Shown: positions 15,799 through 23,346 of the stretch, in pieces
Position numbering within the stretch: position 1 is the stretch's first letter
Layout: each line of letters begins with the position of its first letter
Source of the DNA: Melaminivora suipulveris
GTDB taxonomy: Bacteria > Pseudomonadota > Gammaproteobacteria > Burkholderiales > Burkholderiaceae_C
DNA: 64,000 nt
Assembly: GCF_003008575.1 (NCBI RefSeq)
Contig: NZ_CP027667.1
Span: 810,501 to 874,500, forward strand
Direction of reading: 5' to 3'
Program-made: the position numbers and the translations under genes
The notes under the pieces: model-generated
What the model was told of the DNA's origin: nothing
The model's database searches: none
What the model saw: the letters and a program-made list of their open reading frames with translations, nothing else

Positions 15799-16765
15799 GG
15801 GCGCCTCCTGTGAAGCGCGGCGCAATGACTACGCCACCCACGGCCCGCGCCGCTTCCTGCGCGCGCGTCAGGCCCGGATTGCCCGGCGTGCGCGCGTCGT
15901 CGTCGGCGCACACGGCGATGCGCAGGGCGGGAAACTTGGCGCGCAGTGCGCGCGCCACCGTCGGCAGGTTGCCGCAGTTGAACGCCACCGCCACCGCGTG
16001 CCCGGTGGCCTGGTGCAGCGTGGCGCCTGTCGCGTAGCCCTCACACAGCAGCAGCGCGCCATCGGGCCGGCCCATGGCGAAGTAGCAGCCGGCCATGCGC
16101 CCGCCCGTCAGAAAGCGCTTGGCCCCGTCGGGGCCAATGAACTGCAGCGTGTGCAGCGTGCCGGCGGCATCGCGCGCTGCCACCAGCAGCATGTCGCGCA
16201 GCAGCCGCAGGCCGATGGCGGGGACGCGCTTGCGCTCCAGGTAGGGATGGCCATTCGTGGCCGGCTTGGCGCGCTCCCACAGCCGCGTGGCCTTCTCGCG
16301 CGCCTGCGCCTGCACGGCCTCGCGCTCGGCATCGCGGGCGGCCTGCGCGGCTTGCAGCTGGCGGCGCAGCTGCTCGCGCTCGCGCGGGGTCGGCGGCTTC
16401 ACCCACTCCTGGCGCCAGGTGTGTGTCTCGCCGGTCTTCCAGCTGCCAAAGGCACCGGCCGGCACCGGGTGCTCGTGCAGCACGTACCAGCCGTTTTTGC
16501 TGCCCGCCTTGTCGCCCTGGATGCGATAGCGATGCAGCCGGCCATCGGCGATCAGGTCCAGCAGCTTGGCCGGCTCCAGGCCCCGCGCGACGATGGCGCG
16601 CAGCAATGCCTGGGTGGCAGCCTCCAGGCTCCCAGCGGCAGGAAACGCCGGTGGCTCGAAAGGCTCGACACGCGCGCCCCTGCTGGCGATAATCACACGG
16701 CTTGCTTTTTGATCTGCCGCCTCGGGTGTTTGCACCACCCCGGCGGCTTTTTCTTGTGCGGTCAT
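15785..16765 (-). CDS. Toprim-domain primase-like protein
   Basis: 326 aa. The N-terminal half has the RYRIQGDKAGSKNGWYVLHEH ... FGSWKTGETHTW pattern seen in phage and P4-type primases. A long charged helix follows (about 125-175). The C-terminal Toprim domain shows the catalytic Glu (LLLCEGYATGATL) and the acidic motif (IAVCADDDARTPGNPG). It would make RNA primers or act with the DUF3987 protein as a primase-helicase. No zinc-finger is visible at the N-terminus. The ATG at 16765 has GGGAGG and overlaps the previous stop (ATGA). Replication by the element itself is therefore likely. Confidence 0.82.
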   Translation of the reverse strand: MTAQEKAAGVVQTPEAADQKASRVIIASRGARVEPFEPPAFPAAGSLEAATQALLRAIVARGLEPAKLLDLIADGRLHRYRIQGDKAGSKNGWYVLHEHPVPAGAFGSWKTGETHTWRQEWVKPPTPREREQLRRQLQAAQAARDAEREAVQAQAREKATRLWERAKPATNGHPYLERKRVPAIGLRLLRDMLLVAARDAAGTLHTLQFIGPDGAKRFLTGGRMAGCYFAMGRPDGALLLCEGYATGATLHQATGHAVAVAFNCGNLPTVARALRAKFPALRIAVCADDDARTPGNPGLTRAQEAARAVGGVVIAPRFTGGAHGHI

Positions 16766-17058
16766 TGCGCCTCCCTGGGCTTGCCTGGGTAGGCCGTGCC
16801 AGGCGCAAAGCCTGCTGCCAGCTCCGCCGGGTTGCCTACCACCGACTGGGCCAGCACCTCGCCTGTTGCGGGGTCGCAAACCAACAGCACGCCGGGCCAC
16901 ACGAAACGCACCAGGTACGAGTGCGAACCCATGCGCATGGGTTTCTGAAATAAAGGCTTTGCCGTGGCGTGCAGCCCGGTGAATGTCGCTGCGCGCTGCA
17001 GCGTTCTTTGCGCGGCGGCCTGGGCGTCGGCCCGCGCTTTCTCCATGGGGGTCATCAC
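16762..17058 (-). CDS. small hypothetical protein
   Basis: 98 aa. It contains a compact beta-rich segment (SHSYLVRFVWPGVLLVCDPATGEVLAQSVVG) after a helical start, suggesting a small folded domain. Its ATGATG start overlaps the AlpA stop, and its own stop overlaps the Toprim start, so it sits in an unbroken translation-coupled chain. Not recognised. Confidence 0.65.
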   Translation of the reverse strand: MMTPMEKARADAQAAAQRTLQRAATFTGLHATAKPLFQKPMRMGSHSYLVRFVWPGVLLVCDPATGEVLAQSVVGNPAELAAGFAPGTAYPGKPREAQ

Positions 17059-17261
17059 GTTGACTCCTTCTCAAGCTGTTGCTCAATCCAGCGCTCCACG
17101 GCGCTGCTGTCCCAGCGCGTGCAGCGTGGCGACAGCCGATGCGGCGCAGGAAACTCCCCGCGCTGCACGGCAGCCCATATCCACGAACGGCCGCGCTGAA
17201 TGCGCTCCATCACCTGTTCGATGCGCAGCAGTGCGCGCGGCGCTGTGGTTTCTTTCGTCAT
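17055..17261 (-). CDS. AlpA-family DNA-binding protein
   Basis: 68 aa. Small winged-helix/MerR-like fold of the AlpA family: LLRIEQVMERIQRGRSWIW (HTH), AVQRGEFPAPHRLSP, TRWDSSAVERWIEQQL. In P4-type and PICI elements AlpA proteins activate integrase expression or act as excisionases. GAGGAC lies upstream of the ATG. It heads the cluster AlpA-98aa-Toprim-DUF3987, each with a 4- to 14-base overlap. A GTCTCAA/TTGAGAC inverted repeat just upstream is a plausible operator for it or for another regulator. Confidence 0.88.
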   Translation of the reverse strand: MTKETTAPRALLRIEQVMERIQRGRSWIWAAVQRGEFPAPHRLSPRCTRWDSSAVERWIEQQLEKEST

Positions 17262-17570
17262 GGCAAGTCCTCAGGGTTCGCCCTGGCCGCTTGTGCGGCC
17301 TCGGGTCTGGCGACTCTGCCGGGCGGTGCTGTCTCAAAGCCAGCAAAATTGAGACGATTTTTCGTCCCCATGTGTCCATGAGGCGCCACCCGGCAGACGT
17401 GCCAGTGTCCAAGGCGGGGCCGTCTCACTTCCAGCCATACGCGAGACAACTTGCACTGCGCAGCCGCTTTTCCCTCTGGAGGGAAGGCCACCGCGCCAGT
17501 CCAAGCCATTGCCGTACTTCGAACAACTTTCGCGGGCCACGCCGCGTGTCTCAGCCCGTGCCGCGACCGA
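17262..17570. other. non-coding gap upstream of alpA
   Basis: 309 bases with no supportable gene. It holds several GTCTC/GAGAC sites and should contain the promoter of the alpA-primase operon. Confidence 0.55.
17331..17355. promoter_or_regulatory. candidate operator upstream of alpA
   Basis: Perfect inverted repeat GTCTCAA, 11-base spacer, TTGAGAC, 70 bases before alpA. Half-sites recur as GTCTC at 17422 and 17548 and GAGAC at 17443. This spacing fits a dimeric repressor or AlpA-type binding site. Confidence 0.45.
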
Positions 17571-17990
17571 TCAGGTAAGCCGCAAGTGCTGCCGCCGCAC
17601 CACGCAGATAGCGAAGTCCAGGCCTACGCGCCCGATCCAGGGTGAGGGCGCTCCCGCATGGGTCAGGCATTGCCATGCCGCCATCAGCGCCTGCTCCCGC
17701 GCCGCCGCCTCTTGCTTCCCGCGCCGCTCCACTTCGGCAGACGGCAGGACCATGCATACCTCGTAGCGGTCTTTACCCTGGCGGCGGATGCTGCGGTAGG
17801 TCTCGTTTCTCACGCCCCTGGCAAGCCCGCCCTGTTTCACGCGCTGCCCGTCCATGTAGGTGGCCATCGTTTTGCCCGTGCCGGGCTGGCCCGGCAGCAT
17901 GGGTGCGTCCACGATCCCGGCTGCCACCAGTTCGGCAGCGGTGCCCGTAACGTAGTCGTGCCAGAGGTGGCGGCTGTATTGCAGTGCCAT
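17571..17990 (-). CDS. hypothetical protein of the element
   Basis: 139 aa. Mixed, basic protein (GQRVKQGGLARGVRNETYRSIRRQGKDRYEVCMVLP...). GPGTGKT-like residues (GQPGTGKTMATYMDGQRV) occur but without other ATPase motifs, so I do not call it an ATPase. GGAGGGG precedes the ATG; the previous gene ends 3 bases upstream. Not recognised; early, regulatory or anti-phage roles are all possible. Confidence 0.6.
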   Translation of the reverse strand: MALQYSRHLWHDYVTGTAAELVAAGIVDAPMLPGQPGTGKTMATYMDGQRVKQGGLARGVRNETYRSIRRQGKDRYEVCMVLPSAEVERRGKQEAAAREQALMAAWQCLTHAGAPSPWIGRVGLDFAICVVRRQHLRLT

Positions 17991-17993
17991 GGT

Positions 17994-18239
17994 TCAGCCC
18001 CTCCCATGCTGGTCCAGCGCATCGGCGCAGGCCACCAGCTCAGCGGCCACAGCGCGCGCTTCGCAAGGGGTGAAGGCCATGGCATACGCCTGGCCCACGC
18101 CGGTGATCAAGCCCAGGTGCACCCCCCGCAGCTCGTTGTAGGCCGTGGCCTGCAGCAGCGCCCCGCTGGGCAGGGTTGCGGTTGCATGGGCGATGCGGCC
18201 CAGACTCGTGTCAGCGCCGTGTCGAGTGAAAATGCTCAT
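17994..18239 (-). CDS. small hypothetical protein
   Basis: 81 aa (MSIFTRHGADTSLGRIAH...), probably a small alpha/beta protein with no membrane segment. Its ATG overlaps the previous gene's stop (ATGA) and it ends 3 bases before the 139 aa gene. Part of the early leftward operon. Not recognised. Confidence 0.6.
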   Translation of the reverse strand: MSIFTRHGADTSLGRIAHATATLPSGALLQATAYNELRGVHLGLITGVGQAYAMAFTPCEARAVAAELVACADALDQHGRG

Positions 18240-18466
18240 GCTGCACCCCCTTGCCGGCTGGCTGCCTCCAGCGCGCGCAGCGCGGCCAGGGCCTGCACGG
18301 CCTTGCGCATGGCGCCAGGCACGTTGCCGGCGGGCTGGCGCAGGTAGTGCAGCGCCATCGCCAGCGCGTTGTGCGCGTCGGTGAAGGCTGCGATGGGGTC
18401 GGGGATGCCCGTGGCGGGCTGGATGGGCGCAGCGCTGCGGCTGGCCAGGTCGATAACCGTGGACAT
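18236..18466 (-). CDS. small helical hypothetical protein
   Basis: 76 aa (MSTVIDLASRSAAPIQ...). Mostly Ala/Leu helix, no signal or membrane segment. CAGGAGC lies 9 bases before the ATG at 18466. It is the first of the three coupled small genes following the integrase. Function unknown. Confidence 0.6.
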   Translation of the reverse strand: MSTVIDLASRSAAPIQPATGIPDPIAAFTDAHNALAMALHYLRQPAGNVPGAMRKAVQALAALRALEAASRQGGAA

Positions 18467-18781
18467 GGTTCCGTGCTCCTGATCGAGACTGAAACCACCC
18501 GCCCACGTTTTCAAGCATGGACGGATGGACGGGATGTTGAAAACACAGCGATCAGACCGTGCGCCGGGTGTTGCCACTCCAGCCATCCCGCCCAAACCCT
18601 GAAACGTGGGCAGCGCCCACATTCACGAATTCAAGACGTGACAAAGCCTCGCTATCGGGGAGGCTGCACCGCTGATCGAAAGGTGTTTTCAAGCACCGGC
18701 CCTGCGAAGGGCTGCGCGCATTATGCATGCTTTCCTGGTGCGCGCCAGGGCTTGAATACCCGCCGGGCGGGCATTCACCGA
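18467..18781. other. non-coding gap between integrase and early genes
   Basis: 315 bases. It holds the promoter of the early operon and direct copies of TTTTCAAGCA at about 18510 and 18687. A short GC palindrome next to the integrase stop has no T-tract. No gene was supported. Confidence 0.5.
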
Positions 18782-20035
18782 TCAGGCGCTGCGCGCGCGC
18801 AGGGGCACCACGTCAGCACCGCGGCGCAGCTTATCCAGGTGATCCGCCCACCAGTTCATCATGGCGCGCCGCTCCTTCAGGTACATCGCATGGTTGTATG
18901 CCGCGCTCACTTCGTCGCGCTCCTGGTGCGCCAGTTGCAGCTCGATGGCGTGGTGCGGGAAGCCCTGTTCATGCAGGACGGTTGAAGCGATACCCCGGAA
19001 CCCGTGCCCGGTCATTCGACCCTTGTAGCCCATGCGCTCCAGCGCCTTCAAGATCGTGTTGTTGCTCATGGGCTTGTCGTGGTTGCGCTCGCCAGGAAAC
19101 AGCAGCGCCCGGCCATTGGCCAGCGTTTGCAGGGTCAGCAGCACCTCCACCGCCTGCGGCGCCAGCGGCACGATGTGCCGGCTCTCCTTCTTCATGCCGT
19201 AGGTCTTGCGGCCCTGCGCATCGTCCACACGGCCAGGGATGCGCCACTCTCGTTCCTCCAGGTCGAAGTCTTGCCAGCGGGCGCCGATCAGCTCGCTGGT
19301 GCGAACGAAGGTCAGGCACATGAGTTTCATGGCCAGGCGCGTGTAGGGGCCACCCTGGTAAGCCTCGATCTTGCGCAGCAGCTCGGGCAGCTCCTTTTCC
19401 TCCAGGCGCGCGTAGTTCTGCTTCCTGCGGCTTTTGAGCGTGTCGCCGGGTTTCACGTCGGCGGCCGGGTTGCGCTCGGCCAGGTCGTTGGCGACGGCGT
19501 AGCGCATCACCTGGCCGGCCATCTGCAGCACGCGATGCGCCATATCCACGGCGCCGGCCTTCTCCACGGCCTTGGCCATCTGGGTCAACTGCCTGGCCGT
19601 GATGGTGCGCACGGGCAAGGCGCCCAGCGCGGGGAAGGCGTGCGCCTGCAGGCGGCGCATGGCATAGGCGGCGTGCCGCTCGCTTTTCCCGTGGCGCCAA
19701 TGCTCCCACCACAGCAGCGCCACGGCCTCGAACGTGGTGGCTTGGTCCACCTTCTGCGCCTGCTTGGCCTCGCGCTTGCGCTGGCCAGGGTCCACGCCAT
19801 CGGCCAGCAGCCGGCGCGCCTCGTCGCACAGCTCGCGCGCTCGGGCCAGGGTCACGGCAGGATAGGTGCCCAACGCCAGGCGCTTTTCCTTGCCGGCGTA
19901 GCGGTACTTCAGGCGCCAGTATTTGCCGCCGGTCGGGACCACTTCCAGGTAGAGGGCCTTTTCATCGGCCAGGCGGATGCTGCGCTTGTCCGGCGGGCAG
20001 CTCGCCTTCCTGCATGCGGTATCGGTCAGGGCCAT
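18782..20035 (-). CDS. tyrosine recombinase (integrase)
   Basis: 417 aa. The N-terminus is an Arm-DNA-binding (DUF4102) domain (IRLADEKALYLEVVPTGGKYW, KRLALGTYPAVTLARARE). A SAM-like core-binding domain lies at about 100-190. The catalytic domain has the Arg in VRTSELIGARW, the Lys region (KKESRHIVPL), His-x-x-Arg in GHGFRGIAST, His in QLAHQ, and the nucleophile Tyr in AAYNHAMYLKERR. This set is that of P4-type island integrases that target tRNA genes. The gene runs away from tRNA-Ser, which is the classical layout. TGCCCCC boxes sit directly upstream of the ATG, so the protein may repress its own promoter. Confidence 0.95.
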   Translation of the reverse strand: MALTDTACRKASCPPDKRSIRLADEKALYLEVVPTGGKYWRLKYRYAGKEKRLALGTYPAVTLARARELCDEARRLLADGVDPGQRKREAKQAQKVDQATTFEAVALLWWEHWRHGKSERHAAYAMRRLQAHAFPALGALPVRTITARQLTQMAKAVEKAGAVDMAHRVLQMAGQVMRYAVANDLAERNPAADVKPGDTLKSRRKQNYARLEEKELPELLRKIEAYQGGPYTRLAMKLMCLTFVRTSELIGARWQDFDLEEREWRIPGRVDDAQGRKTYGMKKESRHIVPLAPQAVEVLLTLQTLANGRALLFPGERNHDKPMSNNTILKALERMGYKGRMTGHGFRGIASTVLHEQGFPHHAIELQLAHQERDEVSAAYNHAMYLKERRAMMNWWADHLDKLRRGADVVPLRARSA

Positions 20036-20038
20036 TTT

Positions 20039-20096
20039 GGGGGCATTTTTTTGGGGGCATCGGCGGGTGCCGATTTATGCCCCCAATTGTGCCCCC
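20039..20096. promoter_or_regulatory. four TGCCCCC/GGGGGCA boxes (right integrase arm sites)
   Basis: GGGGGCA at 20039 and 20053 and TGCCCCC at 20078 and 20090, all within 60 bases upstream of the integrase ATG. The same box is paired at the left end (10493-10511). Confidence 0.5.
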
Positions 20097-20114
20097 AGCA
20101 GAACGCGGATACAT

Positions 20115-20150
20115 GCGGACGGTAGCGGACGCAAATGGACAAAAAAAACC
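20115..20150 (+). repeat. candidate right attachment-site repeat
   Basis: Begins GCGGACGGTAGCGG and ends with A8 and CC. It is the counterpart of 10336-10371. A further related CGGACTGTAGCGGAC copy lies at about 20190-20204, between the terminator and the tRNA. Confidence 0.42.
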
Positions 20151-20174
20151 CCGCCTCCCTCTGAGGGAGCGGGG
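20141..20174 (-). terminator. terminator of tRNA-Ser
   Basis: Minus strand: GC-rich stem (CCCCGC-TCCCTC against GAGGGA-GCGGGG with one bulge) followed by eight T, 38 bases after the tRNA 3' end. Confidence 0.75.
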
Positions 20175-20211
20175 TTTTCTGGACGGTACCGGACTGTAGC
20201 GGACCTAAACA

Positions 20212-20301
<90 letters not shown>

Positions 20302-20363
20302 TGTGTGTCGAAGCGCGGGATTGTAGCAGCAAAAACCAGCCACCCAGTCCGCGCGCAGCGCCC

Positions 20364-21593
20364 TCAGAACAGCACGCGCGTGCGCAGCGTGCCGGGCACC
20401 TGGGCAAGCTTTTCCAGCGCCACGTCCGACGAGCGCGCATCCATGTCGATCACCACGTAGCCGACGTCGTCGCGCGTTTGCAGGTACTGCGCGGAGATGT
20501 TGATGTGGTTGTCCGAGAGGATGCTGTTGATCTGCGACAGCACGCCCGGCATGTTCTGGTGCACGTGCAGCAGGCGGTGCTTGCCCTCGTGCGCGGGCAG
20601 CGCGACCTCGGGAAAGTTGACCGACGACGTGCTGGTGCCGTTGTCGCTGTAGCGGATCAGCTTGGCCGCAACTTCCACGCCGATGTTGGCTTGCGCTTCA
20701 ACAGTCGAGCCGCCAATGTGCGGCGTGAGGATCACGTTGTCCAGTCCGCGCAGGGGCGAGACGAACTCGTCCTTGTTGCTCTTGGGCTCCTTGGGGAACA
20801 CGTCGATGGCGGCGCCGGCCAGTTGGCCGCTCTTGATGGCCTCGGCCAGCGGCTCGATCTCGACCACCGTGCCGCGCGAGGCGTTGATCAGGATGGCGCC
20901 GCGCTTCATGGCCGCGATTTCGCTCGCGCCGATCATCCACTGTGTCGACGGCAGCTCGGGCACGTGCAGGGTCACGATGTCGGCCTCGGCCAGCAGCGCC
21001 TCCATCGAGCGCGCCTGGCGCGCATTGCCCAGCGGCAGCTTGGCCACCACGTCATGGAAGATGACGTGCATGCCCAGGCTCTCGGCCAGCACCGACAGCT
21101 GTGTGCCGATGGCGCCGTAGCCGATGATGCCCAGCGTCTTGCCGCGCGCCTCGAAAGCGCCGTCGGCGCTCTTGAGCCATCCGCCGCGATGCGCCACGGC
21201 GTTCTTCTCGGGGATGCCCCGCAGCAGCAGGATGCTTTCCGCCAGCACCAGCTCGGCCACCGACCGGGTGTTGGAGTACGGCGCATTGAACACCGCGATG
21301 CCGCGCTCGCGCGCCGCCTTCAGATCGATCTGGTTGGTGCCGATGCAAAACGCCCCGATGGCCACCAGCTTGGGCGCGGCAGCCAGCACCTCGGCGGTGA
21401 GCTGGGTGCGCGAGCGGATGCCCACGAAATGGGCGTCCGCCAGCCTTGCGCGCAGCTCCTCGCCCTCCAGCGCGCCGGGCAGCAGGTCCACCTGCGTATA
21501 GCCGGCGGCGGTCAGCGCGTCCACGGCGCTTGCGTGGATACCCTCCAGCAGAACGAACTTGATTTTGCTTTTGTCCAGGGAAGTCTTGGGCAT
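20364..21593 (-). CDS. serA: D-3-phosphoglycerate dehydrogenase
   Basis: 409 aa, close to the 410 aa of E. coli SerA. It catalyses the first committed step of serine synthesis, NAD-dependent oxidation of 3-phosphoglycerate in the cytosol. Visible: the Rossmann motif GIIGYGAIGTQLS, the substrate-region GAFCIGTNQIDL, catalytic Arg/Glu/His segments (NASRGTVVEI, DVFPKEP, LTPHIGGST) and a C-terminal ACT domain from about residue 338 (HRLLHVHQNMPGVLSQIN), which in this class mediates serine feedback inhibition. The ATG at 21593 gives MPKTSLDKSKIKF, the usual N-terminus of this family. It diverges from the ugp operon. Confidence 0.95.
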   Translation of the reverse strand: MPKTSLDKSKIKFVLLEGIHASAVDALTAAGYTQVDLLPGALEGEELRARLADAHFVGIRSRTQLTAEVLAAAPKLVAIGAFCIGTNQIDLKAARERGIAVFNAPYSNTRSVAELVLAESILLLRGIPEKNAVAHRGGWLKSADGAFEARGKTLGIIGYGAIGTQLSVLAESLGMHVIFHDVVAKLPLGNARQARSMEALLAEADIVTLHVPELPSTQWMIGASEIAAMKRGAILINASRGTVVEIEPLAEAIKSGQLAGAAIDVFPKEPKSNKDEFVSPLRGLDNVILTPHIGGSTVEAQANIGVEVAAKLIRYSDNGTSTSSVNFPEVALPAHEGKHRLLHVHQNMPGVLSQINSILSDNHINISAQYLQTRDDVGYVVIDMDARSSDVALEKLAQVPGTLRTRVLF

Positions 21594-21901
21594 GGCGTAA
21601 CGAAGGCGTAGGAAATGAAAGATGCAGGCAATCATTGTGCAGCGCACAAAGCCTTGCGATGCGGCGGGCGATTGTGTGCGCCCCCCGGCGGAAGGCGGGC
21701 TCTGCCGCATGTTTGTCAGCAAGCCGTAATGAAAGTGTCACAATTTGCCCCCTTGCCGTGTGCATGGGCAGCCGCTGCCTTGAAGGGGTTAACCCGGTTG
21801 TTGCGCTGTTTTCGCTGTGCGACAACGACATGTTTCTGTCACACGGCGGCGCCACCATGGCGTCTTTTCCGTTTCCATCCCATCCAAGGAGAACTCCTTC
21901 C
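21594..21901. other. divergent promoter region of serA and ugpB
   Basis: 308 bases with no gene. A candidate Pho box is noted separately. AAGGAG precedes ugpB. Confidence 0.6.
21724..21741 (+). promoter_or_regulatory. candidate Pho box
   Basis: CCGTAATGAAAGTGTCAC matches the E. coli Pho box consensus (CTGTCATAWAWCTGTCAY) at about 13 of 18 positions. It is 160 bases before ugpB, whose homologues are phosphate-starvation regulated. No convincing -10 lies at the usual distance, so this is weak. Confidence 0.3.
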
Positions 21902-23215
21902 ATGCAAGTCAAACATCTGGCGCTGGCCGCCTCTTTGTTCGCTGCCAGCCTGGCCGCCCAGGCGCAGACCGAGATCCAGTGGTGGCACTCGATGACGGCC
22001 GTGAACAACGAGTGGGTCAACGACCTGGCCAAACAGTTCAACGAGAGCCAGAAGGATTACAAGATCGTGCCCACCTTCAAGGGCAGCTATGACGAAAGCA
22101 TGACGGCGGCGATTGCCGCCTTCCGCTCGGGCAACGCGCCGCACGTGCTGCAGGTGTTCGAAGTGGGCACGGCCACCATGATGGCCAGCAAGGGCGCCAC
22201 CGTGCCGGTGGCCAAGGTCATGAAGGATGCCGGCGCAGACTTCAACCCGGCCGGCTACATCCCCGCCGTGGCCGCCTACTACACGGCGCCCGACGGCCAG
22301 ATGCTGAGCATGCCGTTCAACAGCTCGACCACGGTGTTCTACATCAACAAGGACGCCTTCAAAAAGGCCGGCCTGGATGCAGAAAAGCCTCCAGCCACCT
22401 GGCCCGAAGTGTTCGACGCCGCCAAGAAACTCAAGGCCAGCGGCCACAGCTGCCCCATGACGCTGGCCTGGATGGGCTGGACGCAGCTCGAGTCCTTCTC
22501 GGCCTGGCACAACGTGGAGTTCGCCACCGAGAAGAACGGCCTGTCGCCCAACGGCTACAAGGCGCGCCTGAAGATCAACTCGCCGCTGCACGTCAAGCAC
22601 ATCGACAACCTGGCGCAGGCCGCCAAGAACGGCGAGTTCGTCTACAAGGGCCGCGGCTCTGCGGCGCAGGCATCGTTCACGTCGGGCGAGTGCGCCATGA
22701 TCCAGACGTCCTCGGGCTTTTACGGTGACGTGGCCAAGAACGCCAAGTTCGCCTATGCCATCGCCCCCCTGCCCTACTACCCGGACGTGAAGGGCGCGCC
22801 GCAGAACACCGTGATCGGCGGCGCCTCGCTGTGGGTCATGGCTGGCAAGAAGGCCGAGGAGTACACGGGCGTGGCCAAGTTCTTCGAGTTCCTGTCGCAA
22901 ACCAAGGTGCAGGCTGCCAGCCACCAGCGCACGGGCTACCTGCCCATCACCATGGCCGCGTATGAGCTGACCGACAAGTCCGGCTTCTACCAAAAGCACC
23001 CTGGCACCGACGTGGCCGTGAACCAGATGGTGCGCAAGGTGACCGACAACTCGCGCGGCATCCGCCTGGGCAACTACGTGCAGATCCGCGCCATCGAGGA
23101 CGAGGAAATGGAGCAGGTCTGGGCCGGCAAGAAGACGGCCAAGGAAGCCCTGGACGCCATGGTCAGCCGCGGCAACGAGCTGCTGGCGCGCTTCGAGAAG
23201 TCCTACAAGAAGTAA
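21902..23215 (+). CDS. ugpB: glycerol-3-phosphate ABC transporter, binding protein
   Basis: 437 aa periplasmic binding protein. A Sec signal peptide (KHLALAASLFAASLAAQAQ, cleaved near AQA-Q) precedes TEIQWWHSMTAVNNEWV, a hallmark of UgpB. Further family segments: FEVGTATMMASKGA, PFNSSTTVFYINKDAF, TLAWMGWTQLESFSAWHN, TGYLPITMAAYEL. It captures sn-glycerol-3-phosphate and glycerophosphodiesters and hands them to UgpAE. AAGGAG lies close before the ATG. It is first in ugpBAEC-ugpQ. A strong hairpin follows its stop, which fits the usual higher expression of the binding protein. Confidence 0.93.
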   Translation: MQVKHLALAASLFAASLAAQAQTEIQWWHSMTAVNNEWVNDLAKQFNESQKDYKIVPTFKGSYDESMTAAIAAFRSGNAPHVLQVFEVGTATMMASKGATVPVAKVMKDAGADFNPAGYIPAVAAYYTAPDGQMLSMPFNSSTTVFYINKDAFKKAGLDAEKPPATWPEVFDAAKKLKASGHSCPMTLAWMGWTQLESFSAWHNVEFATEKNGLSPNGYKARLKINSPLHVKHIDNLAQAAKNGEFVYKGRGSAAQASFTSGECAMIQTSSGFYGDVAKNAKFAYAIAPLPYYPDVKGAPQNTVIGGASLWVMAGKKAEEYTGVAKFFEFLSQTKVQAASHQRTGYLPITMAAYELTDKSGFYQKHPGTDVAVNQMVRKVTDNSRGIRLGNYVQIRAIEDEEMEQVWAGKKTAKEALDAMVSRGNELLARFEKSYKK

Positions 23216-23263
23216 TCAATCCTGCCCGGCGCGGCGCCTGCCCCTTAAGGCGCCCGCTGTCCA

Positions 23264-23301
23264 GGCCACGGCCCGCCCCCTGTGCGGGCCGTGGCCCTTT
23301 T
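23264..23301 (+). promoter_or_regulatory. intercistronic hairpin ugpB/ugpA
   Basis: Perfect 13 bp stem (GGCCACGGCCCGC with its complement, 7-base loop), then CTTTT. Probably a partial terminator or a transcript-3'-end stabiliser. Confidence 0.7.
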
Positions 23302-23346
23302 CCGGCGGCTGCCCTGCGCACCGGCGGTTTTTTGTTTGTGACCGTC

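Larger units (their letters stand above)
10336..20150. mobile_element. satellite-like integrated element at tRNA-Ser
   Basis: About 9.8 kb beside tRNA-Ser(CGA), all genes on the minus strand. Order in the direction of transcription: integrase, three small proteins, AlpA-like regulator, small protein, Toprim primase, DUF3987 protein, a repeat-rich gap, Nu1-like small terminase, two small proteins, protease-capsid fusion, terminator. No large terminase, portal, head-tail connector, tail or lysis gene is present. That set fits a helper-dependent phage satellite better than a full prophage. Ends are set by a diverged 36-base repeat at 10336-10371 and 20115-20150 (28 of 36 identical by eye). Paired TGCCCCC boxes lie just inside both ends. 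The exact crossover site is unproven. Confidence 0.72.

Noticed and set aside
17571..17990. GPGTGKT-like stretch in the 139 aa protein as a P-loop ATPase
   Set aside because: No Walker B or other ATPase motif, and the protein is too short for the fold.
18758..18776. GC-rich palindrome beside the integrase stop as a terminator
   Set aside because: No T-tract on either strand.
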